From G942493375 sp942493375 (GTDB lineage: Bacteria; Armatimonadota; UBA5829), in assembly GCA_942493375.1 (NCBI GenBank), contig OW818698.1, forward strand, positions 6,014,001-6,078,000: a stretch of DNA of 64,000 nt, written 5' to 3'. The translations under genes and the position numbers were made by a program. The notes below the pieces were generated by a model. It worked only from the letters and a program-made list of their open reading frames with translations, had not been told where the DNA came from and ran no database searches. Position 1 is the first letter of the stretch. Every line of letters starts with the position of its first letter. Below are positions 45,337 through 54,459 of this stretch, in pieces.

Positions 45337-47696
45337 GAAACGCGAATACACTCTTTTTTACGGTTATCGTTCTGCTAGCAGGTGCATCAATAGCCCACGG
45401 TGCTGGGCAGACTGATTATATACTGTTATCCGATCCAGTAAGCGAAAAAGCTCATCATCTTATCAATAAAGGTTCCGAAATCCAGCGCTGTGGGGGTATG
45501 GTTGGATTTCGAGATGAGCATTACACTTGTCGCGTAACTTCTGCTGTAGTGCCTGAGACCAGAAATCTTGCGCTAAATCCCACTGTGACTGGATTTCCGC
45601 AGCCATCTGCCAGTTCGGTTGATACCTGCTATAACATATGGGGTCCGATTGATGGGGTCAATGAGGGTGGGGAGTTTTCCTGGACCAATACTGCAGATGA
45701 AGAGAAGTCTTCCTGGTGGGGTGTGGATTTCGGCAGGTCCGTAAAAGTTAGCAGGATTGTCGTGAAAACTCTTCCAAGCTACCCGTTGAAAGACTTCGAC
45801 TTGCTGCGTTGGGATGAGAACCTCAAGGACTTCGAATCAAAACATCCTGTTGCAAAGATAAGAGGTAATACTGATTCCACTATCACAGTCGATAAACTCA
45901 ATCTGACGACCTCCAAACTTCGCGTGTTGTGTTTAAATGGCCCTGACCATCAAGCCATCTACAGACGCATTACCGAGTTCGAGGTTTATCCACCTGCTCC
46001 GAAAAAGCCAACCAATAAACCCAAGTCATTCAGTTATCAGATCAAGATCCCACCAAAGGGCAAATGGACACTGGAAGTCCAGGAAGTCAATGATGACAAA
46101 CACAATGGCGACCGCACCCAGTACCGGATACTGCTGGATGGTAAAGAAGTGCATCAGCGAGACTTTACAGACCTTGGTCCCGGACTGATGACTTACTTTG
46201 TGGACTTGAAAGCGACTGGAAAAACGACTGCTACTATAACATTCGAAGACACCTCAGGATACGGCATACGTATCAGTTCGGTTCGGGCATATGAAGAGTT
46301 CGAAAGATACTGCCAGCAAAACCGTTTTATGGTCCCGATGTATATCTGTCCTCGCATTTATTCATTGTCCAAAGACCAGCAAAACAACGACCCAATGGGT
46401 TACAATGCCTGGATTGATGTGTTCCAAAAAGCGGGAGCAGCGGATAGACTTGGTGTAGTTATCGTTCTCCCTTTTGCAACGAAAGACGCTGACTGGATGG
46501 CGGCAAGGACTCAGGAACTAGGTGAACTGTCTATAACAAAAAATATCCCAATGGTCTTTCAATATACCTCTACCTGGGCAGACACTCCACTCCAGGTCAC
46601 TGATGGAGTAGGGGGTAAATTTGGTGACATTCAGTATCAACAGATCGGCTACAGTGAATTCGACAATTATGATGATCCGGGATTAAAAGAGTATATGGAC
46701 TCATGCAAACCTGGTTGGTATAATGTCCATTACGGCCTGACTACACCGAATCACTGGTCTAATACTCCCTGGATCACTATGAACCATCCTCGTCTGAATG
46801 CATATCGTCAGAAGCGTTTAACAGAGTCTATGGGTCAGCTTAACACCGTCATCAAGGAGATGGAGAAGCAGGGGAAGATCAGCAATTTACTCGGAATCAT
46901 TGGAGATGATGAACCTATCTACTGGACTAAAATCGTCGATCTCTTTGACGATGGCTACAGCCAGATCAATAAAGGCGCCAGGCGCACAGATTTAACCCTT
47001 GATTTCAACTGGTACACAGTTCAGGACGCGGCAAACGACGGGGTGACACTCGATCCCACAGATGGGCTGGACATGAAAGAACGCCAATGGCTGCATAACA
47101 ACATCACGCGGTACAATCGACTGATGATGGGAACGATCCTCAAATCTCTATGCAGCCCTGCGATAGGAGCAAAGGACGACTACCGGCTCAATCTATATGT
47201 CTATGCTATGGAGGATCCGGGTTTTCCACTCTCAGACCAATATCATCCGCTCTGGGAGACAGGAAGCTTTCCGGAAGTATCGGTTGGAATTGAAGCAATG
47301 GGATCAAAGTATTTCCCAAGAGCTAGAGAACTCGCACGGATTACCAATTCAGATTTTGAGTGTGCCGATCCCACTCCGGAAATAGTCAAAAGTTGGCTTC
47401 CGCTCGTACGTGACTACTATGAAAATGGCTGCAGGTTCGTCCACTTCTGCAACCCAAGTAACGCTGCCAATTGGGAGCCGGTCGCTCAGCTTATGGCCCA
47501 TCCTACTCCTGAAATGGACCGCAAGCGGATGGAAAGCCTACTGATAACCTGGCGTAGAGACACAGAGAATATGCTTGCACAGATAAATTTGACTGGAGCA
47601 AACAAAGCAAATATCGCCAAAGCCAGAAAGCTTCTAGCGCAGGGGAGATACCGGGACGCATTTGAAGCTGCACTGACAGCAAATTCAATGAAATAA
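45333..47696 (+). CDS. Secreted protein with F5/8C-like domain and barrel-like region
   Basis: 787 residues from TTG 45333, overlapping the upstream stop. Signal peptide ~1-23. Residues ~80-220 look like a discoidin (F5/8 type C, CBM32-type) domain: 'G-P-I-D-G-V-N-E-G', 'W-W-G-V-D-F-G-R-S-V-K-V-S-R-I'. A second sandwich follows (~230-325). Residues ~335-700 have barrel-like strands ('M-V-P-M-Y-I-C-P-R', 'L-L-G-I-I-G-D-D-E-P-I-Y-W', 'I-G-D-D-E-P') but no family I can name; D-D-E-P could hold an acid residue. Probably an exported glycan-active enzyme working with the neighbouring GH38 gene. Confidence 0.62.
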   Translation: MRNANTLFFTVIVLLAGASIAHGAGQTDYILLSDPVSEKAHHLINKGSEIQRCGGMVGFRDEHYTCRVTSAVVPETRNLALNPTVTGFPQPSASSVDTCYNIWGPIDGVNEGGEFSWTNTADEEKSSWWGVDFGRSVKVSRIVVKTLPSYPLKDFDLLRWDENLKDFESKHPVAKIRGNTDSTITVDKLNLTTSKLRVLCLNGPDHQAIYRRITEFEVYPPAPKKPTNKPKSFSYQIKIPPKGKWTLEVQEVNDDKHNGDRTQYRILLDGKEVHQRDFTDLGPGLMTYFVDLKATGKTTATITFEDTSGYGIRISSVRAYEEFERYCQQNRFMVPMYICPRIYSLSKDQQNNDPMGYNAWIDVFQKAGAADRLGVVIVLPFATKDADWMAARTQELGELSITKNIPMVFQYTSTWADTPLQVTDGVGGKFGDIQYQQIGYSEFDNYDDPGLKEYMDSCKPGWYNVHYGLTTPNHWSNTPWITMNHPRLNAYRQKRLTESMGQLNTVIKEMEKQGKISNLLGIIGDDEPIYWTKIVDLFDDGYSQINKGARRTDLTLDFNWYTVQDAANDGVTLDPTDGLDMKERQWLHNNITRYNRLMMGTILKSLCSPAIGAKDDYRLNLYVYAMEDPGFPLSDQYHPLWETGSFPEVSVGIEAMGSKYFPRARELARITNSDFECADPTPEIVKSWLPLVRDYYENGCRFVHFCNPSNAANWEPVAQLMAHPTPEMDRKRMESLLITWRRDTENMLAQINLTGANKANIAKARKLLAQGRYRDAFEAALTANSMK

Positions 47697-47730
47697 GCAC
47701 AATTACTTATACAACGCTGGAGGATCAAAT

Positions 47731-48531
47731 ATGGCAACTGTTCGAGATCGACTTTGGATTTGGGGACAGAACCCCGGAACTCATCATGGAGATACAAATC
47801 CATACCGCTTGCCAGGCCAGAACAGGATGACTGCACTTGAGGGAGCTTACTACCTGGGAGTGCCTAACTGCTGCCGGGTGGTGTCATTAGGGCTGCCTGT
47901 GCCTCCATTTGATCAGGAAGCAATGGTCCTGGATACACTTGACCGGGTGGTGTGGTCGATAATTGGCTGCGGTGGTTCTGCACGTAACAGCGACGGTGCC
48001 AGCGATTTGGACGAAGTCATACGCATTGCCAGAAAGCACCCGAATGTAGTAGGTGGGATTATGGATGATTTCATGAATGAAGTCCGATTGAAAACTTATC
48101 CCCCATCGGCGCTAACAGAGTTCCGCAGAAGGCTCAATGAAGGTGTTGGTCGCAAGATGGACTTGTGGACTGTGATCTATACATCTGAACTCGATTTCCC
48201 TGTAAAGGAGCACCTGGCGGAATGCGATATTGCATCCCTGTGGACATGGGACGCAATAGATCTCATCTCCCTGGATGCAAACCTGGGCAAATTAAAAGCT
48301 CTATTCGGTGACAAACCAATCGTAGCCGGCTGCTACATGTGGGACTACGGCGGAAGCTGTCCAATGCCGGTAGACCTGATGGAGTATCAGTTGGACAAAT
48401 ACTACAACTGGCTCAAATCCGGCGAAATCCAGGGCATTATATTTTGCTCAAACTGTATAGCCGACCTGGACCTGAAAGCCGTAGACACCACACGCGAATG
48501 GATACGTAGTCACGGCGGCGAAGAGCTATAG
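47731..48531 (+). CDS. TIM-barrel-like protein of unknown function
   Basis: 266 residues; ATG 47731 with GGAGG at 47719-47723, 34 bases after the previous stop. No signal peptide. Alternating strands and helices ('V-V-G-G-I-M-D-D-F', 'M-D-L-W-T-V-I-Y-T-S-E-L', 'A-S-L-W-T-W-D-A', 'V-A-G-C-Y-M-W-D-Y-G-G') suggest a small barrel; I do not recognise a named family. The 'G-I-M-D-D-F' and 'W-D-Y' stretches are candidate active-site strands. Last gene of the operon that begins at 37128, so possibly a cytosolic glycan-processing or binding protein. Confidence 0.55.
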   Translation: MATVRDRLWIWGQNPGTHHGDTNPYRLPGQNRMTALEGAYYLGVPNCCRVVSLGLPVPPFDQEAMVLDTLDRVVWSIIGCGGSARNSDGASDLDEVIRIARKHPNVVGGIMDDFMNEVRLKTYPPSALTEFRRRLNEGVGRKMDLWTVIYTSELDFPVKEHLAECDIASLWTWDAIDLISLDANLGKLKALFGDKPIVAGCYMWDYGGSCPMPVDLMEYQLDKYYNWLKSGEIQGIIFCSNCIADLDLKAVDTTREWIRSHGGEEL

Positions 48532-48664
48532 AAGCAGGATTAGATTTAGTGGGGATTGGTTTGTGAACGCCAACCCCCAGATTAGCAGCTGTTTCCACAG
48601 TCGAGTGTACAGCAATAGTGAAACGTGAAGTGTGTCACAGTGCATCCATCATTGATCAAACAAA

Positions 48665-50287
48665 CTATTTCACCATAATAACAGTATCCTTGCCTGCGAC
48701 TACTGATATCTTTGTGCGTGTTCTCCATAGATTGATATTAGAACTGACTGAGTAGTTTTCTGTGTTACGCATTACTGCATCCAGCATATATGTTCCGGGT
48801 TTGAGTGGAAGGGCTGCTGTTCGGTTGATGTTGAAGCCTGATAAATAGCCACCCCACTCAGGACCATTTGGGCCTGCTAGCACGGATTTTCCCGTTCTGG
48901 CATCGCTAAGTTTGTATGCTATCCAGGGCCGGAAATGTATGGTGCCGTCATTTACAGCCGGTGCATCGGCAGGCCCCTTGAAAGCAGTCGCTGACTTGTC
49001 CGCCCACGCGAGATCCTCGAACTTTCCACCTTTGGGAGCTCTGAAAACAATTCTCTGACCGGCAGTATCAAGTTTTACTGAGATCTTTGTTGTTACTCCG
49101 GATTTAATCTCAATCTGAGTCTTTGCCTGCACGTGCCTGCCGTCATCAGGTCTGATCCATAATACATATTTGCCGGCAGGCAGGTTTGCAGGCTTTTCAT
49201 AGCTGTTATCATGGAAATACTGAATACCAGCCGGTGTGAACAGCACTACCGGCATTGCTCTTAAAGCTTTGCCTGATTTCGAATCTACCAATGATACCTG
49301 CAGTTTACCCAACGCAGTTGTTCTCAATTCCAAGTCTGTTACCGGCTTTTTACTGCTGACATTCACATGGTTGCTAATATATATAGTCTGCCATTGTTCG
49401 GTCAGGGCAACAAGAATGTATTTGCCGTCTTGCAGCGTATCGAGTGTAAATGTACCATCATTTGCAGTAGCAATCATGCCACTAAACCACGGGTAGACTC
49501 CGGATCTACTATATGGTTGATTGTAACTTGGTTGTACGGGATAGATATCATATATATACGTTTGTACCAGTGCTCCTGGAACAGGTTCCCCGGTCATTGC
49601 ATTTGTCACACGCCCCGATATTTTACCTGTAGGCAGTTTGATATTGATGGTGTTTTCCCCAGGTTTAAGCTCTATATCACGTTTACCTTGCAGCGTAATT
49701 AGATTTCCTTGCGTCTGGCCGTAAGAAAGCAGGGCTTTTCCCGGTTTATCGAACGCAATTTGGCACTCACCCTTTGAATCACTGTAGTTACCTGTATAGG
49801 AGATGCTTTGCTTATCGGAGATAGACATTTCGAAATCGGGAACAGGTATGCCGTTTTTGGTGAAGATTATGGTTGCTTTTACGCTGCGTTTTTTATCCAG
49901 ATCAAGAGTAAAATTCTGACCTGGCTTTAGCTTAATATGAGTGCCATATGATGTTTTATTACCTTCATTAACTACCCAAATCCTGTAGTTACCTGCATCC
50001 AGGTTGGGAAAGATCACAGTTCCATCTGCAGGCAGTGGTTTTACATCTGAAAAATTGGCGCTATTGCGCCATGTGCCAACTTTGAATCCCTTTCCTGCCA
50101 GGCCGACAGCCTTAACAGTCAGTGTTGAGGAGACAGGGAGTGCGATTACAACAGGCTTTGTCATATCCTTATGTAAACTCAGAGTGCCAGAAACATCGTG
50201 CATTTTTTGTTTGCTGGATACTGAAAGAGAGCAGAGGAGTATAAAGATTACTGCAAATAGTCTGAAGCTATATCCTGTTGTTGTCAT
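48665..50287 (-). CDS. Secreted protein with carboxypeptidase-regulatory-like (Ig-like) repeats
   Basis: 540 residues from ATG 50287, with AGGAG six bases upstream; the frame's earlier GTG at 50302 overlaps this site. Signal peptide ~1-25. The chain is built of consecutive beta-sandwich repeats: 'G-N-Y-R-I-W-V-V-N', 'I-S-G-R-V-T-N-A-M-T-G-E-P-V-P-G-A-L-V', 'D-G-T-F-T-L-D-T-L-Q-D-G-K-Y' and 'A-G-K-Y-V-L-W-I-R-P'. The G-x-V-x-D-x-x-T-G-x-P-V-x-G-A pattern marks a CarboxypepD_reg/Cna-B type fold. No catalytic domain. Likely a cell-surface or structural protein; a role in adhesion or as an accessory of degradation is guesswork. Confidence 0.72.
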   Translation of the reverse strand: MTTTGYSFRLFAVIFILLCSLSVSSKQKMHDVSGTLSLHKDMTKPVVIALPVSSTLTVKAVGLAGKGFKVGTWRNSANFSDVKPLPADGTVIFPNLDAGNYRIWVVNEGNKTSYGTHIKLKPGQNFTLDLDKKRSVKATIIFTKNGIPVPDFEMSISDKQSISYTGNYSDSKGECQIAFDKPGKALLSYGQTQGNLITLQGKRDIELKPGENTINIKLPTGKISGRVTNAMTGEPVPGALVQTYIYDIYPVQPSYNQPYSRSGVYPWFSGMIATANDGTFTLDTLQDGKYILVALTEQWQTIYISNHVNVSSKKPVTDLELRTTALGKLQVSLVDSKSGKALRAMPVVLFTPAGIQYFHDNSYEKPANLPAGKYVLWIRPDDGRHVQAKTQIEIKSGVTTKISVKLDTAGQRIVFRAPKGGKFEDLAWADKSATAFKGPADAPAVNDGTIHFRPWIAYKLSDARTGKSVLAGPNGPEWGGYLSGFNINRTAALPLKPGTYMLDAVMRNTENYSVSSNINLWRTRTKISVVAGKDTVIMVK

Positions 50288-50556
50288 TGGGTTCTCCTGC
50301 ACTACTATTTAAAATGCAAATATGAACAGTATGATCAAAAGGCAAGTTGCAAGTCTATGTACATTTGACTGAAGTATATCATAATATCAACTATTGTTGT
50401 CAACGTGCGAAGTGTGTGCTTTGGTTTTGTGGAACATGATTGATTAGGTTGTTAAGTCTGGATTAATCCCTGACTTACAACTTAGAGCTTATAAGTGTAG
50501 AACCGGGTATGTTTGTGGTAAATGACAATACAAGAGTTTTTCGGGGGTATTACTTT

Positions 50557-50976
50557 ATGGCAAACAGACGTATCGCGGTAGTTGTGAGTTTGATCATTGT
50601 ATTGGGTTTAGGATACCTGATTTTTCAAAGGAATAACACCCATAGACTCAATACGGCATCAGACGCCACCAAAGAGTTCGACCAGAATGTCCTGCAGAGC
50701 AGCGATACAGTTCTAGCATATTTCTGGGCTCCCTGGTGCTCTGGGTGTCGAAAGACCGGTCCTGTGATACAAACAATATCGGAAGAGTATGCAGGGAAAA
50801 TCAGCATATATAAAGTAAATGTAGAGCACAATCAGGCTCTTACCACACAATATGGAGTGCAAAGCATTCCAACGTTTATAATTTTCAAACAAGGCCGAAT
50901 ATTGGATCGGCTGTCTGGTTTCTCTTCCAAAGAAACTATCACTAAATGGATAGATAAGACAATCGCTGGTAATTGA
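50557..50976 (+). CDS. Membrane-anchored thioredoxin-like protein with CSGC site
   Basis: 139 residues from ATG 50557; the start aligns with the paralogue at 32282 (both begin M-A-N-x-R-I-A). N-terminal transmembrane anchor ~6-24. The active site is W-A-P-W-C61-S-G-C64 in place of C-G-P-C, and the buried acidic residue that normally precedes F-W-A is Tyr here ('L-A-Y-F-W'). The cis-Pro is kept ('S-I-P-T'). These changes should alter the redox potential and the resolving step, so it may be a specialised disulfide reductase or isomerase outside the cytoplasm. An upstream frame to 50509 has no ribosome site. Confidence 0.82.
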   Translation: MANRRIAVVVSLIIVLGLGYLIFQRNNTHRLNTASDATKEFDQNVLQSSDTVLAYFWAPWCSGCRKTGPVIQTISEEYAGKISIYKVNVEHNQALTTQYGVQSIPTFIIFKQGRILDRLSGFSSKETITKWIDKTIAGN

Positions 50977-51221
50977 TAATTGACAATGGATAATTGATAG
51001 TGGAGAGGGTTGGGGTTTGGTATCTGAAATGCACTACTGTAGTAGAATGATGGTAAAGATCAACTGAGAATCTGTGGACAGACCTCCCAGCTTTGATCGG
51101 AGTCATAGTTTTTATGGCAGTTAAGTGCAACAAATCTGGCGAAATAGCAAAGTTTTGAGATTTGTTTGCATATTGCGGGTATATATACAGGATTGAAAAT
51201 GATTGGAAGGGTGGTAGCGGA

Positions 51222-52631
51222 ATGAAACGCAGACCTGTACCGAACATTATCCTGGCCATCATATGCCTGCTGATGGCTTTGGCTCTTGTAAGTCCTCAGA
51301 TTGCGCAGGCAGAGGCATCCCAGTCCGGCAAGATCATCCGTGTCCTCAATGATATGGATAAGGCACAGACTCTCTCCAATGTCAGCAAAGTTGTCAAGGA
51401 TGCCAATCTTACGGAACAGGAGATTAAACAACTTGCGGTCGAAATCCAAAAAAGACCGTTACTCAAGAAGATTGAGAATCTCAGAAAACAAGCCCTGGCA
51501 TCTTCCAAGCTAAAACAGATCAAGAAGAAGCCGGATGCTACACAACTGTTGCAGCAGAAGCGTCTTGCACTGAAGAAGTTTCACACAGACTTGGTCCTTC
51601 AGAGCAATAAGTCAGTTATGAAGCTAAAACCAGCCAGAACAACCGCCACTGCTACTTCAGGCGCACCTGCACCGCGAGCGACTATATCCGCTGAGAATAT
51701 GCTCAAACTGACTTCGGCAACAGGGGGAGGGTCTTCCTCTCGTATAACCGATCACTCTGCTCCGATAGTTGGTGAAGAGATAACGATCCGGGGCACCGGT
51801 TTTGGGAACACAGAGGGTCGGGTAGCGCTGATCCTGAGACGGGAACTCTACTACTTCCCGGTGACCAGCTGGAATACTACCCGTATCGTTTGCACAGTGA
51901 CAGATGAACTAGAATCGGCAGTCGGCGATGCGATGCAAGGTGTCCAGGCTCTTTTATGGGTTAAACTCCACGGTGGAGAGACTGGGCCGACAGTGGACAC
52001 CAGGATATTGCCGAACCCGGAGCGGTTGAATCCGGTTATCGAAAGCATCACCCCGGATGAGATCTCACCGGGGCAATCGTTCATAATCCGTGGCAAAAAC
52101 CTGGTGAAATATAGGTTTGACAGGGCAAGGGTGAACTTCCTTTTTGGGAATGATATATCTGTCCAGGTAACGGTTGAGGAACCTGACCACGAGTTCATTC
52201 AAGCGAAGATTCCGGATAACTACGGTGGAATGCAGCGCACAGTATGCAGGCTGGAAGTCACCAACGACCTTGGGCGTAAGGTCGATCAGACTGTGACATT
52301 TGTGCCTGTTGAGGAAATACTGGACATCAGGACACCAGGGAAGATTACAGTGTCCAGCCAGCCAGCTTTCCCTATTTTCCTGAGTGTGATAGGAGACACT
52401 TCCAGAGTCACTATACACGATGTGGTTTTAAAGAATGGATGGGTGGTTGAGGATTGTGTAATCGATTGTCATACTCAGGGCATCAATGCAGGTGCTTACT
52501 ATGTTGAAAAACCAGATCGCGGGGACACACTGGCCAGAGCTGTAATAGAGGCCTGGGCTGATGCGTATTCTCGCGTGGTGGCTATAGAGACCCTGTTCAT
52601 AAAAGGTCCGCGAGGGGTTCCATACCGTTAA
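51222..52631 (+). CDS. Secreted protein with IPT/TIG-like domains
   Basis: 469 residues from ATG 51222, with a purine-rich GGAAGGGTGG stretch upstream; the open frame to 51162 is discounted. Signal peptide ~1-28. A charged helical, probably coiled-coil region (~30-150, rich in K, Q and L) is followed by two sandwich domains with 'A-P-I-V-G-E-E-I-T-I-R-G-T-G-F-G' and 'I-S-P-G-Q-S-F-I-I-R-G-K-N-L', the IPT/TIG signature. No enzymatic motif. Likely a surface or periplasmic protein. Ends at a stem-loop shared with the convergent UroD-like gene. Confidence 0.72.
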   Translation: MKRRPVPNIILAIICLLMALALVSPQIAQAEASQSGKIIRVLNDMDKAQTLSNVSKVVKDANLTEQEIKQLAVEIQKRPLLKKIENLRKQALASSKLKQIKKKPDATQLLQQKRLALKKFHTDLVLQSNKSVMKLKPARTTATATSGAPAPRATISAENMLKLTSATGGGSSSRITDHSAPIVGEEITIRGTGFGNTEGRVALILRRELYYFPVTSWNTTRIVCTVTDELESAVGDAMQGVQALLWVKLHGGETGPTVDTRILPNPERLNPVIESITPDEISPGQSFIIRGKNLVKYRFDRARVNFLFGNDISVQVTVEEPDHEFIQAKIPDNYGGMQRTVCRLEVTNDLGRKVDQTVTFVPVEEILDIRTPGKITVSSQPAFPIFLSVIGDTSRVTIHDVVLKNGWVVEDCVIDCHTQGINAGAYYVEKPDRGDTLARAVIEAWADAYSRVVAIETLFIKGPRGVPYR

Positions 52632-52641
52632 CCTGCATCTT

Positions 52642-52671
52642 AGGGACTGCCAATCCATATTGGCGGTCCCT
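52642..52671. terminator. Stem-loop between convergent genes
   Basis: AGGGACTGCCAAT (52642-52654) pairs with ATTGGCGGTCCCT (52659-52671), 13 bp with one G-T pair and a 4-base loop. It lies between the IPT/TIG gene and the UroD-like gene and could serve both. Confidence 0.6.
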
Positions 52672-52713
52672 ACTCATCGAAACAAAGCAAACCTGCATAA
52701 TGCTGGCTGGCAA

Positions 52714-53832
52714 CTACCTGCAGAACGCCTCAAGTATCAACTCCCTGTTCCGCTTGATGAAATCATAATCCGCATCAGTCCACTCTTCTAGTAACCTGGC
52801 TTTTCCTGACTCATCCACCGGTAATGCGCCGTGTATGGTTACATCAGCTCTCAGTGAATTATCCTGAATGGATTTGGAGACTTCGGGTAGGTCGGTCATG
52901 CACATTCCAGCTATTGCCAGGACGGTTGAATCCAGGCCTGCTTTTACCATTTGGTTTATTGACATTTGACCGGCGTTGACTGCCTTTAGGTTTGGAGTTT
53001 TGAGCATTCTTGGGATTACGGCTGAGAAGTCTCCGCAGGAGTGGACGCTCATTCCTCCGAATTTGGATCCGATTTGTTCCAGGTATGGGCGGTAGAACTC
53101 ATCATAGAAGTCCGGGGAGATCATTACCAGGCTGTCGGCGGATATGGAGGCTCCGGCATCGGGTGGGACGTAGCTCCAGCCGAAGAGGTGGGTGCCTATG
53201 AAGTTGTCTCCCAGCAGAGTCTTTTGAGCGTCCCAGAGCATTATGAATGCATCGGTCACTTTGGCCATAATGGCGTGATAAGCGTCGGGTTCCATGTATG
53301 CAGCGCTCAGGAAGCTCCCGTAGCCCCAGAGGTTTCCACACACATCCGCCGGGCCCTGCATGTCGGTCACATGGACTGGTAACCTGCCTTCGGTCTCCTC
53401 CAGGAAATATCTCTGCATTTCGAGCCATTCAAACGCGATTGTTCCTTTTGCGATGGAGGGTGCAGGAAGACGGTCGATATCTGAGATATCAGCAATTATG
53501 GGTTCTGCTGACCGGTCGTTCCCGACAACGATCTCCTTTGCTCCGAACATATTAGGAATAGTAGCCTGCCTGCATCCCGGAAAAACAGACGGCACCATAT
53601 CATCCCCTGCAACACCATGGAGCAGGATTTCATCCAGAGTCTTACGCAGGCGTTCACTTGGTGTGTCTATGTCATCATATACTCCAAACGATGCAATTCC
53701 CAGACAATAAGGCTGCCGGTCCGGTTGAACCCCATTCCAAAGGTCAGTCCAGCGCTTAATACTGGCAGATATCCGTTCAGCAGGGAACAGGTCGTCGATT
53801 TTGTCGAGTTTTTCTTTTATCCATGATTGCAT
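52714..53832 (-). CDS. Uroporphyrinogen decarboxylase-family protein (methyltransferase-type)
   Basis: 372 residues with a UroD/methylcobamide methyltransferase barrel. 'V-H264-S-C266-G-D' is the zinc-thiol motif of MtaA/MtbA-like methyltransferases rather than of haem-pathway UroD, and the N-terminal Arg residues that bind uroporphyrinogen are not seen. Such proteins transfer methyl groups between corrinoid proteins and acceptors, or act on unknown substrates in many anaerobes. No corrinoid-binding protein or other methyltransferase is adjacent. Cytosolic. ATG 53832 is preceded by AGGTACCTCCAA-type sequence in the minus sense with a GGAGGT site. Confidence 0.82.
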   Translation of the reverse strand: MQSWIKEKLDKIDDLFPAERISASIKRWTDLWNGVQPDRQPYCLGIASFGVYDDIDTPSERLRKTLDEILLHGVAGDDMVPSVFPGCRQATIPNMFGAKEIVVGNDRSAEPIIADISDIDRLPAPSIAKGTIAFEWLEMQRYFLEETEGRLPVHVTDMQGPADVCGNLWGYGSFLSAAYMEPDAYHAIMAKVTDAFIMLWDAQKTLLGDNFIGTHLFGWSYVPPDAGASISADSLVMISPDFYDEFYRPYLEQIGSKFGGMSVHSCGDFSAVIPRMLKTPNLKAVNAGQMSINQMVKAGLDSTVLAIAGMCMTDLPEVSKSIQDNSLRADVTIHGALPVDESGKARLLEEWTDADYDFIKRNRELILEAFCR

Positions 53833-54141
53833 TTGGAGGTACCTCTGTAATGTGTTGTGAGTATTATAGCAGGAGATGGGGGGAGTTGGGGAGACTTAGT
53901 AAACACAGAACTCTGATGATATTATCATCAGAGTTCTGTGTGAGGTTAGGGTTTCCATGTATTTAGACGCCACACATCTAGGTAAGTTCATTTATGTAGA
54001 TAAACCCATGCTAATAATAAAGGGGACGGAGCCGCCCATTTTTCCATCCGTTTTCCATCGGCCAATCATACACATCATCGAAAAGAACACCAAAAAAGGC
54101 TCCGTCCCCTTTAACCCCGTCCCCTTTAACCCCTGTCCCCT
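53833..54141. other. Gap with a perfect palindrome and a REP-like cluster
   Basis: 309 bases between the UroD-like and antitoxin genes. It holds the 18-bp-arm hairpin at 53903-53941 and most of the AAAGGGGAC element; no ORF is supported. Confidence 0.7.
53903..53941. terminator. Perfect 18-bp stem-loop
   Basis: ACACAGAACTCTGATGAT (53903-53920), ATT loop, ATCATCAGAGTTCTGTGT (53924-53941). It could end the toxin-antitoxin transcript, which runs leftwards from 54884, but there is no T tract on that side. Confidence 0.55.
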
Positions 54142-54148
54142 TTAACCC
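54019..54148. repeat. AAAGGGGACGGAGCC inverted element with three tandem end units
   Basis: AAAGGGGACGGAGCC (54019-54033) and GGCTCCGTCCCCTTT (54098-54112) form 15-bp inverted ends. The right end is extended by tandem copies of GTCCCCTTTAACCC starting at 54104, 54119 and 54135. The last copy contains the TTA (54142-54144) that is the stop codon of the antitoxin gene on the minus strand. REP-like element of a form often mobilised in trans by TnpA_REP-type transposases; none is present here. Confidence 0.82.
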
Positions 54149-54459
54149 ACGAGCACCTGGTCATGTTCCAAGTCTGCGGGTATATCCAACCTGGGCTCTG
54201 TAAGTATGCTGCTTTTGTAACCAAGCTCCCAGAGGACTTCGGTGATGGTCTTAAGAGTCAGGTTGCGGTCACCATGCAGGACTTTAGTAACCCAAGCCCG
54301 GGATTTTCCGAGTCGTCTTGCGAGATCAGCTCTACTAATTCCTTCAGCTTCCATAATCTCACAAATCTGCTCTGTGAGATTCACAATGGTGCTTTCAAAT
54401 TGATATTCTGACGTGCTTTCAGCATTTTTGAAAAGATCTTGTAATTCATCAACACTCAT
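54142..54459 (-). CDS. XRE-family antitoxin (HigA-like)
   Basis: 105 residues. A helix-turn-helix spans ~40-85 ('I-S-R-A-D-L-A-R-R-L-G-K-S-R-A-W-V-T-K-V-L-H-G' is split over the two helices). The start ATG overlaps the toxin stop by four bases (54456-54459), giving the reversed toxin-first order typical of HigBA. It should neutralise the toxin and repress the operon. The stop codon lies inside a REP-like unit, so the last residues (V-L-V-G) derive from the element's edge or abut it. Confidence 0.82.
   Translation of the reverse strand: MSVDELQDLFKNAESTSEYQFESTIVNLTEQICEIMEAEGISRADLARRLGKSRAWVTKVLHGDRNLTLKTITEVLWELGYKSSILTEPRLDIPADLEHDQVLVG

Noticed and set aside
25923..48531. A Bacteroidota-type polysaccharide utilisation locus
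   Set aside because: No SusC/SusD pair, hybrid two-component regulator or TonB-dependent transporter is encoded; only hydrolase-like and metabolic genes are seen.
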